NCBI RefSeq assembly: GCF_002310815.1
Contig: NZ_CP011032.1
Span: forward strand, 970,001 to 1,034,000
Direction of reading: 5' to 3'
DNA from: Pseudoalteromonas tunicata
GTDB lineage: Bacteria > Pseudomonadota > Gammaproteobacteria > Enterobacterales > Alteromonadaceae
DNA length: 64,000 nt
Each line of letters starts with the position of its first letter. The stretch's first letter is position 1. Positions 18,643 through 26,330 of the stretch are shown here, piece by piece. The position numbers and the translations under genes are program-made. The notes under the pieces are model-generated. The model saw nothing but the letters and a program-made list of their open reading frames with translations. It did no database searches and was not told where the DNA came from.

Positions 18643-19845
18643 TTATAGCGCTTTAAGGTCTGTCACTACACCCGTTGTCGCATTGACCATTTTGGCGACT
18701 GGATTGACTTCAATTCCTGTTCTTACTTTTTGTAATCCTTCAATGATGACTTGCTCATTTGCTGATAACCCGGACTCGACCACCCACATTGCATTCATCC
18801 GACGACCTAAGGTGACATGTCGGCTGGCGACTTTGTTGCTTTTATCGATCACAAGTACAAATTTGCCTTGTTGATTTTCTTGCACTGCAGCTTGTGGTAC
18901 CAAAACCATTTCTTGTTTATCTTGGCTTTCAACAATTAGGGTAACAAACATACCCGGCATGATAAGTTTATTGGGGTTATTAAATACGGCACGTAACTCA
19001 ACGGTTCCTGTTCCTTGATCTATTTTTGTGTCGGCAAAATCAAGTTTTCCGGCTTGGTCATATAGCGTGTTATTTGGTAAACGTAGGTGTAAATCAATGG
19101 GGGCGGCTTCTGGTCCTGCATCGCTTTGGTGTTTTTGTTGATAATTTAAATAAACAGCTTCTTCTACTTGGAAGTTAACATAAATAGGGTCGACAGCTGT
19201 AAGCTCTGCCAACTCAGAGCTTTGCGGCCCAACGATATTTCCTACGTCATATTTCACTTTACCTATTTGACCTGAAAAAGGCGCTTTGATTTCGGTATAA
19301 CTTAAATTAAGACGCGCTTTTTCTAATGCAGCTTCACCTGATTTTACATTTGCAGCTGTTTGTGCGGCATTGGTGGTTAACTTGTCTAAATCGGATTGCG
19401 ATAAAAAGCCTTTTTCTGCGACTTCTTTGCCACGTTTTAAATCGCGATTGGCACCGTCAGATCCTGCTATTTTACTTTTTAAATCTGCATCGGCTTGGGC
19501 CAAACTGGCTTGGTATTCAATGGGATCAATTTTAAGCAGTAATTGCCCTTCTTCAACGAAGCTGCCTTCGTTAAAGTGACGTTCAATTAATTCACCTTCA
19601 ACGCGGGCTTTAATGGTCGCTTGTAAAAATGCTTCGGTACGAGCCACAAACTCACGATAATTCCCTACCTCGCTAGTTTTTACTTCATAGACCGACACTG
19701 CTGGAGCGGGGGCTGTTTTTATTACTTCATTTGATTTTCCACAACCTGTGACTGTAAGGGTGGTCGAGACTAAAATTGCATAACCAATGTGTTTGCTTAA
19801 CGTGAATAAATCGTGATTCTGTTGTTCATCAAAAGGCTTGAGCAT
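18643..19845 (-). CDS. RND efflux periplasmic adaptor, lipoprotein
   Basis: The 400-residue membrane-fusion protein links the RND permease to an outer-membrane channel. It carries a lipoprotein signal ending TVTGC (Cys at residue 35), preceded by an unusually long polar start of about 16 residues. The ATG at 19845 is nevertheless supported by an AAGGAAG site. It contains a lipoyl-type half-motif (FVARTEAFLQATIKARVEGEL), a coiled-coil hairpin at about 110-170, the second lipoyl half (LSYTEIKAPFSGQIGKV) and the beta-barrel and proximal domains. No TetR-type repressor is adjacent, so control is not obvious. Confidence 0.93.
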   Translation of the reverse strand: MLKPFDEQQNHDLFTLSKHIGYAILVSTTLTVTGCGKSNEVIKTAPAPAVSVYEVKTSEVGNYREFVARTEAFLQATIKARVEGELIERHFNEGSFVEEGQLLLKIDPIEYQASLAQADADLKSKIAGSDGANRDLKRGKEVAEKGFLSQSDLDKLTTNAAQTAANVKSGEAALEKARLNLSYTEIKAPFSGQIGKVKYDVGNIVGPQSSELAELTAVDPIYVNFQVEEAVYLNYQQKHQSDAGPEAAPIDLHLRLPNNTLYDQAGKLDFADTKIDQGTGTVELRAVFNNPNKLIMPGMFVTLIVESQDKQEMVLVPQAAVQENQQGKFVLVIDKSNKVASRHVTLGRRMNAMWVVESGLSANEQVIIEGLQKVRTGIEVNPVAKMVNATTGVVTDLKAL

Positions 19846-20065
19846 TGTATTCTTCCTTTCTTAGCGCTGGAGTAATAATGACTTTTATCGTTAGTGTGCA
19901 ATACAATACTAATATCGAAATGCACAAAAAGTTATTTTGTTAAGATAATAAACAAATCAACTATTTAAACTGTAGTTATGTGTAACTGCACCGTTTAAGT
20001 TAATTCCCTTTACATTTTAGTGATTAAATTTTAGGCTCAACAAAAAACTAAAAAGGTCATACCAG

Positions 20066-20863
20066 TTGAAACTCGTTACTCTCTCTATCGAACAAGGCAT
20101 TGCAACCGTAACGCTTAATCGCCCAGATAAACTTAACGCGCTTAATTTTGAGATGTTTAAACAACTCGATGCCACAATAAAAAAACTAAAAAAAGAGCGG
20201 CAAGTAAGAGTGGTGTTATTAACAGCACAAGGCGCTGATTTCTGTACCGGATTAGACGTTAAAAGTGTAATGAAATCAGGTATGAGTGTGGTTAAACTTC
20301 TTTGGAAGTGGCTGCCTGGCAATCAAAACCTGGCACAGCGAGTTGTGCTTGGTTGGCAATCGTTACCTATGCCTGTCATTGCCGTGATAAATGGACGCTG
20401 CTGGGGAGGAGGCACGCAAATTGTGCTCGGTGCTGATTATCGTATCGCAAGTCCAGATGCAAGCTTTGCAATTATGGAAGCACGTTGGGGGCTGGCGCCT
20501 GACATGGGGGCGAGTTTATCGTTGAGTCATTTGATTGGGCGCGATCAGGCATTGCTGCTTTCTAGCACGGCCGAGCCTTTTAGTGCTGATCAAGCGCTGA
20601 AACTTGGGCTGCTAACTGCCACAGATGCAGAACCACTTACTTATGCAAGGCAACTTGCACAATCCCTAATGGTGCGCTCGCCCGATACTCTAGCGGCGAT
20701 AAAGCGACTTTATCAAACCAGTTATGGTGCAGCGACCCGCAAAACCTTGGCGCGTGAAACTTATAATCAAGTCCGATTGTTACTCAGTAAAAATACCCGA
20801 ATAGCGATTAATAACCAACAAGCCGATCACACCACGCCTTATCAACAAGCAAAAAAATGGTAG
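20066..20863 (+). CDS. Crotonase-fold enoyl-CoA hydratase/isomerase
   Basis: The 265-residue protein belongs to the crotonase superfamily acting on acyl-CoA thioesters. The first oxyanion-hole motif is DFCTGLDVKSV and the second is GRCWGGGTQIVLGADYRIA. The Glu that hydratases carry after the GGG motif is absent (TQ instead). The later loop reads MEARWGLAPDMG, with E138 and D146 eight residues apart, the spacing used by delta3,5-delta2,4-dienoyl-CoA isomerases. An isomerase role is therefore more likely than hydratase; this is an inference. The start is TTG 20066 with an AAAAGG site. It is divergent from the RND operon. Confidence 0.85.
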   Translation: MKLVTLSIEQGIATVTLNRPDKLNALNFEMFKQLDATIKKLKKERQVRVVLLTAQGADFCTGLDVKSVMKSGMSVVKLLWKWLPGNQNLAQRVVLGWQSLPMPVIAVINGRCWGGGTQIVLGADYRIASPDASFAIMEARWGLAPDMGASLSLSHLIGRDQALLLSSTAEPFSADQALKLGLLTATDAEPLTYARQLAQSLMVRSPDTLAAIKRLYQTSYGAATRKTLARETYNQVRLLLSKNTRIAINNQQADHTTPYQQAKKW

Positions 20864-20954
20864 CCAAAAGGTGAATAGCTCAATCACTGAATTGAGGGTT
20901 ATAGTATTTCACTGTATTTGGTTTTAATTCTAATAGGGCAGCTAGCACATTGTG

Positions 20955-21296
20955 ATGAAATATATATTAAGTAGCGCACTGATATTAAGCTGTTTGCTGA
21001 TTGGCAAAGGTGCATCATGGTTGTTAAACGGCCATTTTCCTGGCGCTATTTTTGGTATGTTATTACTTTTTTTATTATTGGTATCGGGTAAGGTGCATTA
21101 TGATAGCGTTTATCCCGCCGGAAGCTTATTACTCAAGTATTTACCTATTTTATTTATTCCTGCAGGGGTTGGCTTAATTGAGCATTTAGCCTTACTTGAA
21201 CAGGCGGTTTGGGCAATATCATTAGCGGTACTTTGTAGTACCTTAATAACCCTTGCTGCTGTTGGTCATTTTATGCAAAAACGATTGCAATCATGA
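20955..21296 (+). CDS. CidA/LrgA family membrane protein
   Basis: This small hydrophobic protein of 113 residues has about four membrane helices and the family signature GHFPGAIFGMLLLFLLL. CidA/LrgA proteins are holin-like and work with LrgB/CidB partners. They were first linked to murein hydrolase control and programmed lysis; pyruvate or related metabolite transport has since been shown for some LrgAB systems. ATG 20955 directly follows a GTG at 20952, and either could start translation. The gene overlaps the lrgB-like gene by four bases (ATGA), so they are translationally coupled. Confidence 0.88.
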   Translation: MKYILSSALILSCLLIGKGASWLLNGHFPGAIFGMLLLFLLLVSGKVHYDSVYPAGSLLLKYLPILFIPAGVGLIEHLALLEQAVWAISLAVLCSTLITLAAVGHFMQKRLQS

Positions 21297-21997
21297 TATT
21301 TTTTATTGGCTTACCTTTAACGATCGGTTTGTATTTTTTTTGTAAAATAATACAGCAACGTTTAGGATTAATTTGGTTTAATCCTATTTTAATTACGATT
21401 GTATTGCTTATTTCTTTGCTCTATCAATTAAAGCTGCCTTATACCGAATACAACCGCAGTACCTTTATGCTTACTTGGTTACTTGAACCAGCCATTGTGG
21501 CCCTTGCATTGCCACTGTATAAAGAGTTTGTTGCGGTTAAAAACAACATTAAACCAATTGCCAGCGCCAGTTTAATTGCTTTGACTTGCTCGATGACGTG
21601 TTCCGTTTTAATCGCGAGCGCACTTAATTTGTCATTTGAAATTCAGGCATCATTGGCAACAAATGCAGTAACGACTCCAATTGCACTGTCGGTCAGTAAT
21701 AGTATTGGAGGGATCCCAGCATTGGCTGCTGTCATTGTGATTTTAGTGGGTATTTTTGGTGCTTTATGTGCCGAACCTTTTTTAAGATTCATTGGAGTAA
21801 ATAACCCCAAAGCACAAGGTTTTGCGATGGGAGCGGCTTGTCATGCCATTGGTACAGCAAGAGCCTTAGAGCTTCATCCGAGTATGGGCGGATTTGCATC
21901 CATAGCCATGGCGCTTAGTGCAATTAATACTGCGATACTGGTGCCTATTTTATATCCTTTATTGCAACAGTTGCTGGCATATATTTCAGTGTATTGA
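21293..21997 (+). CDS. LrgB/CidB family membrane protein
   Basis: The 234-residue polytopic protein is the partner of the preceding LrgA-like protein. It keeps the conserved core ATNAVTTPIALSVSNSIGGIPALAA in the middle and AQGFAMGAACHAIGTARALE near the C terminus. These proteins have about six or seven helices and form the second subunit of the holin-like or metabolite-transport pair. It starts inside the stop codon of the upstream gene. No LysR- or LytTR-type regulator is adjacent, and the operon ends about 140 bases later at a strong hairpin. Confidence 0.9.
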   Translation: MIFFIGLPLTIGLYFFCKIIQQRLGLIWFNPILITIVLLISLLYQLKLPYTEYNRSTFMLTWLLEPAIVALALPLYKEFVAVKNNIKPIASASLIALTCSMTCSVLIASALNLSFEIQASLATNAVTTPIALSVSNSIGGIPALAAVIVILVGIFGALCAEPFLRFIGVNNPKAQGFAMGAACHAIGTARALELHPSMGGFASIAMALSAINTAILVPILYPLLQQLLAYISVY

Positions 21998-22141
21998 TGC
22001 TTTGTTACAATTGGCTTAAGCGAAAGTCTTGCTTTTGAAGGTGAGCTGTTTAAGCTTGCAACATAATGTTTTGTTTAAGTCAAAACAATGGCCAGTTTAA
22101 GGATAATTGCTTCGATATGGAAATCGATTGATGACTGACAA

Positions 22142-22168
22142 AATCCCAGCATGGCTGGGATTTTTTTT
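22142..22168 (+). terminator. Intrinsic terminator of the lrgAB-like operon
   Basis: A 9-base stem (AATCCCAGC / GCTGGGATT) with a 3-base loop is followed by a T-tract. It lies about 145 bases after the lrgB-like stop codon. I see no gene in the intervening stretch. Confidence 0.8.
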
Positions 22169-22227
22169 ACTGCCATCGCCTTAAAAATTGTATACACTCG
22201 AACTAAGTTTGACCAACAGGAACGATA

Positions 22228-24123
22228 ATGCGCTTTACCCAATTAACAACAAAAATAAAATATAGCCTCGTCAGCTGCGCTATCATAACGGCGCTTAGTG
22301 GATGTAATAATAACGATACAACAAAATCTACTGTCGAACCGACTAGCCAAAGTGCTAGTGCAAGTCGCGTATCGATTAATAAAACTGTTGATTTATATAC
22401 TAAAAACTTCATGCTGCAACAGCCCGGTTTAGCAACGTCTTTAGGGCTTTCGCAACAGATTGCTGGTCATTATCAAGATAAGTGGCCTGACTACTCGCCA
22501 GAGGGCATGTTTAAACTACAAACCACAATGGCTGATTCATTAAAAAGTTTGCAACAATACAAGCTTACTAGTTTGAATGATCAAGACCGTCTTCATCTTG
22601 AAGTAAACCAAGTAATTGCTAATTATTATTTGGGCGATACCCGATTTAATGCAGGTTATATTGATACTTGGGGTGGTCACTTACCTTATATCGTAAGCCA
22701 AATTGCTGGGCCGCTGATTGATATCCCCAAAATATTGCAAGATCAGCACGTGATTGCAAATCAGCAAGATGTTGAAGATTATCTAACTCGCCTGTCTGGT
22801 TTTGTTGGCGTCATTGCTGATGTAAAACGTAAAGTATTGGCTGATGCGAAAACTGGCGTTATTTTACCAAAAGCACTCTTTCCGAATACCTTGGGTTATT
22901 TAACCAATTACATTGCAATGCCTGCGTCTGAGCACGCACTTGTGACTAATCTTGCCAATAAGATGCAAGGGGTTGAACTAAGCACTGAGCAGCGCGAATC
23001 ATATCTTGCTCAAGCAACAGAAATTGTCACTAATCAGCTTTATCCTGCCTTTGCTGACATTAAAGCCACCATGCAAACACTTGAAAAACAAGCGCCGCTC
23101 GCTGATGGTATTTGGGCTCAGCCAAAAGGTGCTGATTTTTATCAGCATGAGATTTTATATTTGGCAGATTCAACCTTAAGTGCCGAACAAATTCATCAAA
23201 TTGGTTTGAATGAAGTTAAACGGATTAGCTCGCAAATGGACAGTATTCTAAAAGCACAAGGGATGAGCGAAGGCACTGTTGGAGAGCGAATGGCAAAGTT
23301 AGGTGAAATGCCTGAGTTTATCTATGCCGACTCCGATGAAGGTAGAGCTAAACTGCTTGATGATTTAAACAGTGAAATCGAAAAAGTTATGGCAAAGGCG
23401 CCAAGCTTATTCGCCACTATTCCAACTTATGATGTCACCGTAAAACGTATTCCTGTTGTATCACAAGATGGTGCGCCTGGCGGGTTTTATAATCCACCAG
23501 CACTTGATGGCTCTCGTGCCGGTGAGTTTTCAATTAATCTTAAAGATATGAAAGCTCAGCCTAGCTTTAGTTTAAAAACACTGACTTATCATGAGGCGGT
23601 ACCGGGTCATCATTTTCAAATATCACTCAATATGGAACAGCAAGATATTGGCATTATGCGCCAAAATGGCCAATTTAATGCCTATGTTGAAGGATGGGCC
23701 TTGTATTCTGAGCAAGTTGCATTTGAGATGGGCATGTATGAGGGGGATCCTTGGGGCAATTTAGGACGCTTACAAGCAGAGGTGTACCGTGCAGCGCGTT
23801 TAGTCGTTGATACTGGCTTACACTTTAAACGTTGGCCGCGTCAAAAGGCGATTGAGTATTTTCATCAAGCAACGGGTACTGCAATGAGTGACGTTGAGGC
23901 TGCTATTGACCGTTACATGGCATGGCCTGGCCAAGCACTTGGTTATAAACTAGGAATGTTGAAAATTCTTGAGCTACGTGAAAAAGCCAAACAGCAACTA
24001 GGGGATAAGTTCGATATTAAAGCATTCCATGATTTGGTGCTTTTACCGGGCGCAAGACCTTTAACTATTTTAGAAAGTGACGTTAAACGTTGGGTTGCTA
24101 AACAATTACCAAGTAAGCAATAA
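22228..24123 (+). CDS. DUF885 family lipoprotein, putative metallopeptidase
   Basis: This 631-residue protein is the second DUF885 paralogue in the window. It has a lipoprotein signal (ALSGC, Cys at residue 26) and the same zinc-peptidase-like motif, HEAVPGHHFQ at residue 455, then AYVEGWALYSEQ and RLVVDTGLHFKRW near the C terminus. Conservation with the protein at 9148 extends through the C-terminal half, including DRYMAWPGQALGYKLG. It is probably an envelope hydrolase or peptidase, by family inference. It stands alone between the lrgAB-like terminator and a bidirectional terminator shared with srmB. Confidence 0.85.
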   Translation: MRFTQLTTKIKYSLVSCAIITALSGCNNNDTTKSTVEPTSQSASASRVSINKTVDLYTKNFMLQQPGLATSLGLSQQIAGHYQDKWPDYSPEGMFKLQTTMADSLKSLQQYKLTSLNDQDRLHLEVNQVIANYYLGDTRFNAGYIDTWGGHLPYIVSQIAGPLIDIPKILQDQHVIANQQDVEDYLTRLSGFVGVIADVKRKVLADAKTGVILPKALFPNTLGYLTNYIAMPASEHALVTNLANKMQGVELSTEQRESYLAQATEIVTNQLYPAFADIKATMQTLEKQAPLADGIWAQPKGADFYQHEILYLADSTLSAEQIHQIGLNEVKRISSQMDSILKAQGMSEGTVGERMAKLGEMPEFIYADSDEGRAKLLDDLNSEIEKVMAKAPSLFATIPTYDVTVKRIPVVSQDGAPGGFYNPPALDGSRAGEFSINLKDMKAQPSFSLKTLTYHEAVPGHHFQISLNMEQQDIGIMRQNGQFNAYVEGWALYSEQVAFEMGMYEGDPWGNLGRLQAEVYRAARLVVDTGLHFKRWPRQKAIEYFHQATGTAMSDVEAAIDRYMAWPGQALGYKLGMLKILELREKAKQQLGDKFDIKAFHDLVLLPGARPLTILESDVKRWVAKQLPSKQ

Positions 24124-24166
24124 ATCACTTAGTGAAGAGTAACCCAAGCGTTAGAGTTTAAGTAAT

Positions 24167-24196
24167 AAAAAAGGATCTGATTTCAGATCCTTTTTT
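24167..24196. terminator. Bidirectional intrinsic terminator
   Basis: A long stem (AAAAAAGGATCTGA / TCAGATCCTTTTTT) with a 2-base centre has T-tracts on both strands. It lies between the convergent DUF885 and srmB genes. Confidence 0.85.
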
Positions 24197-24220
24197 ATTT
24201 AAAGAAAAACCCTTCATAGG

Positions 24221-25447
24221 TTACTTTTTAGCTTTTTTCTTCAGCTTCTTTTTCGCCTTGATTTTAACTGGGTCTTTTTTCTTTTTCGCTGGTGGCTTGG
24301 CTTCTTTATGTTGCGCTTCAAGCCCTTTTATATTGCGACGTTTTAAGTTTTGCTCAGTGTAACGCTCAATCTTTTTCAAAATACCTACGTCGTGCGCTTC
24401 AACTAAAGAGATTGCGACCCCTTTTTTACCAGCACGGCCAGTTCGGCCAATACGGTGCACATAAATATCAGCAGTGCGAGGCATATCGTAGTTTATAACA
24501 TGGCTAATATCGGTGACATCAATACCACGGGCTGCAACATCGGTTGCCACTAAAATATTAGCTCTGCCAGATTGAAAGTTTGCCATCGCTGCCATGCGTT
24601 TATCTTGTGGCATTTCACCGCGTAACCACGCTGTTTTGATGTCGCGTGCCACTAATAAACCAACCAACTCTTCAAGCTTCTCACGTGTTTTTACAAACAC
24701 GATGGCTTTGCTCATGTCTTCGGCTTTTAAAATCGCTTCAAGTAAATCAAGTTTATGGTTGCGAGAATCAGCTAAATGCACCCATTGCAAAATTTTACCT
24801 TGTTCTTTACGCGAACTTTCAGCCTCAAGTAGTGCTGGATCGTTTAAAATGGTGTCAGCGAAACGCTCAACACTGTCACCTTCAAGCGTTGCTGAAAATA
24901 AGAAACATTGACGGCGATTCGTTGCTTCATCACAGATTTTCATCATTTCACTGCGAAAGCCCATGTCGAGCATGCGGTCAGCTTCATCTAAAATTAAAAT
25001 TTCAACATTTTCGGCATGAAACTCTTCAGTTTTCATGTAGTCCATTAAGCGACCTGGAGTCGCGATTAAGATGTCGTTATTTTTTTCAAAAATGTCTTTA
25101 TGGCTGCCGTAGTTAATACCACCTGTTACTACACCAATTTTTAAGTGGGTATTGGCCGCAAACAGCACACATTGCTCGTGAATTTGATACGCTAACTCAC
25201 GAGTTGGAGTCATAATTAATACGCGCGCAAAACCAGGGTCTCGACGTGGAAAATCAAGCAAATACTGGATAGAAGGCAACAAGAATGCCGCCGTTTTACC
25301 TGTGCCCGTAGGGGCAGAGGCTAGAATATCACGACCCGCCATCGCTTCAGGAATGGCTAGTTGTTGAATGCTAGTAGGTGTTTTATAACCTGCTTTATCA
25401 ATCGCATTGAGAATTTTTTTATCAAGATCCAAATCGGCAAATTGCAT
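24221..25447 (-). CDS. srmB: ATP-dependent RNA helicase SrmB
   Basis: SrmB is a DEAD-box helicase acting early in assembly of the 50S ribosomal subunit. The 408-residue protein aligns with E. coli SrmB from the Q-motif region (TPTSIQQLAIPEAMAGRDIL) through motif I (APTGTGKTAAF), motif II (LDEADRMLDMGF), motif III (FSATLEGDSVERFA) and motif VI (HRIGRTGRAG). A very basic lysine-rich tail (about residues 375-408) should bind RNA. It is divergent from trmN6, the same neighbourhood as in E. coli, which supports the specific assignment. Confidence 0.93.
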   Translation of the reverse strand: MQFADLDLDKKILNAIDKAGYKTPTSIQQLAIPEAMAGRDILASAPTGTGKTAAFLLPSIQYLLDFPRRDPGFARVLIMTPTRELAYQIHEQCVLFAANTHLKIGVVTGGINYGSHKDIFEKNNDILIATPGRLMDYMKTEEFHAENVEILILDEADRMLDMGFRSEMMKICDEATNRRQCFLFSATLEGDSVERFADTILNDPALLEAESSRKEQGKILQWVHLADSRNHKLDLLEAILKAEDMSKAIVFVKTREKLEELVGLLVARDIKTAWLRGEMPQDKRMAAMANFQSGRANILVATDVAARGIDVTDISHVINYDMPRTADIYVHRIGRTGRAGKKGVAISLVEAHDVGILKKIERYTEQNLKRRNIKGLEAQHKEAKPPAKKKKDPVKIKAKKKLKKKAKK

Positions 25448-25540
25448 AAGACATCATAAATAAAGGACAATTAGGTGTTATTATACTTGGCTTGGCGCGT
25501 TATACCAATCGTAATATTTGAGTAAAGGCAATACAACTTG

Positions 25541-26233
25541 ATGGGATTTCAATTTAAACAGTTTTATGTGGCGCACAGTGATGTGGCAATGAAGGTTGGA
25601 ACGGATGGTATTTTGCTTGGTGCATGGGCAGATGTTCAAAGTGCTCAATCGGTACTCGACATTGGTGCCGGTAGCGGACTAATCAGTTTGATGCTCAAGC
25701 AGCGCAGCCCTTTCATAAGTATCACTGCGATTGAAATCGACGCAAAAGCGGCTTTGCAAGCTAAATCAAATATTGCCCATAGCCAGTGGCCTGATATTAA
25801 AGTGATTGAGCATGATATCCTGACTTATACATCTGCGCAGCCATTTGATTTAGTTGTTTCAAACCCACCGTTTTTTCAGCGCAGCTTAAAGGGTCCTAAT
25901 GAGGCAAGAAATACCGCCCGCCATACCGACAGTTTAAGCTTTGCAGGGTTATTTGATGCGTTTAATCGGCTAAGTACCCTCGATGCCAAACTAGCATTAG
26001 TATTACCCGCCGAGAGCTTGGACCAAATAAGCACATTAGTCACCAAGTATGGCTTTTGCCTAAGCCGCATCACTTATGTAAAAACCACACTGACAAAACC
26101 CGCCAAAAGAGTGTTGATAGAAGTGAGTAAACTAGAACAAATATGCTTAGAGAGCGAACTGATCATTCATCAAGGTGATGGCTATCACCCTGATTATATT
26201 CAGTTATGTAAAGGTTTTTATTTGAAAATGTAA
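25541..26233 (+). CDS. trmN6: tRNA1(Val) (adenine37-N6)-methyltransferase
   Basis: This enzyme (YfiC in E. coli) adds N6-methyl to A37 of tRNA-Val1. The protein begins with the conserved FQFKQFYVAHSDVAMKVGTDGILLGAW, then the SAM-binding LDIGAGSGLISLML and the N6-adenine methyltransferase motif NPPFF at about residue 110. It is about 230 residues long, like its relatives. ATG 25541 is listed, but TTG 25538 lies at a better distance from the AAAGG site. It is divergent from srmB, as in E. coli. Confidence 0.92.
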   Translation: MGFQFKQFYVAHSDVAMKVGTDGILLGAWADVQSAQSVLDIGAGSGLISLMLKQRSPFISITAIEIDAKAALQAKSNIAHSQWPDIKVIEHDILTYTSAQPFDLVVSNPPFFQRSLKGPNEARNTARHTDSLSFAGLFDAFNRLSTLDAKLALVLPAESLDQISTLVTKYGFCLSRITYVKTTLTKPAKRVLIEVSKLEQICLESELIIHQGDGYHPDYIQLCKGFYLKM

Positions 26234-26244
26234 AAGATAAATTT

Positions 26245-26274
26245 GTTTCTGTTTCTGTTTCTGTTTCTGTTTCT
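26245..26274. repeat. Hexanucleotide tandem repeat (GTTTCT)5
   Basis: Five perfect GTTTCT units lie between trmN6 and the large lipoprotein gene, ending 56 bases before its ATG. This is the region where that gene's promoter should be. Simple repeats in such positions can change copy number by slippage and alter transcription. Confidence 0.85.
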
Positions 26275-26330
26275 GTTATGGTAGATTAATTACTCGAAAA
26301 TAATAAACTAAAATCAAGGGATTGAAATAG

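Noticed and set aside
19896..19925. GTGCA...TGCAC as an operator of the RND operon
   Set aside because: The arms are only five bases and the separation is 20 bases, which can arise by chance, and no regulator gene is adjacent.
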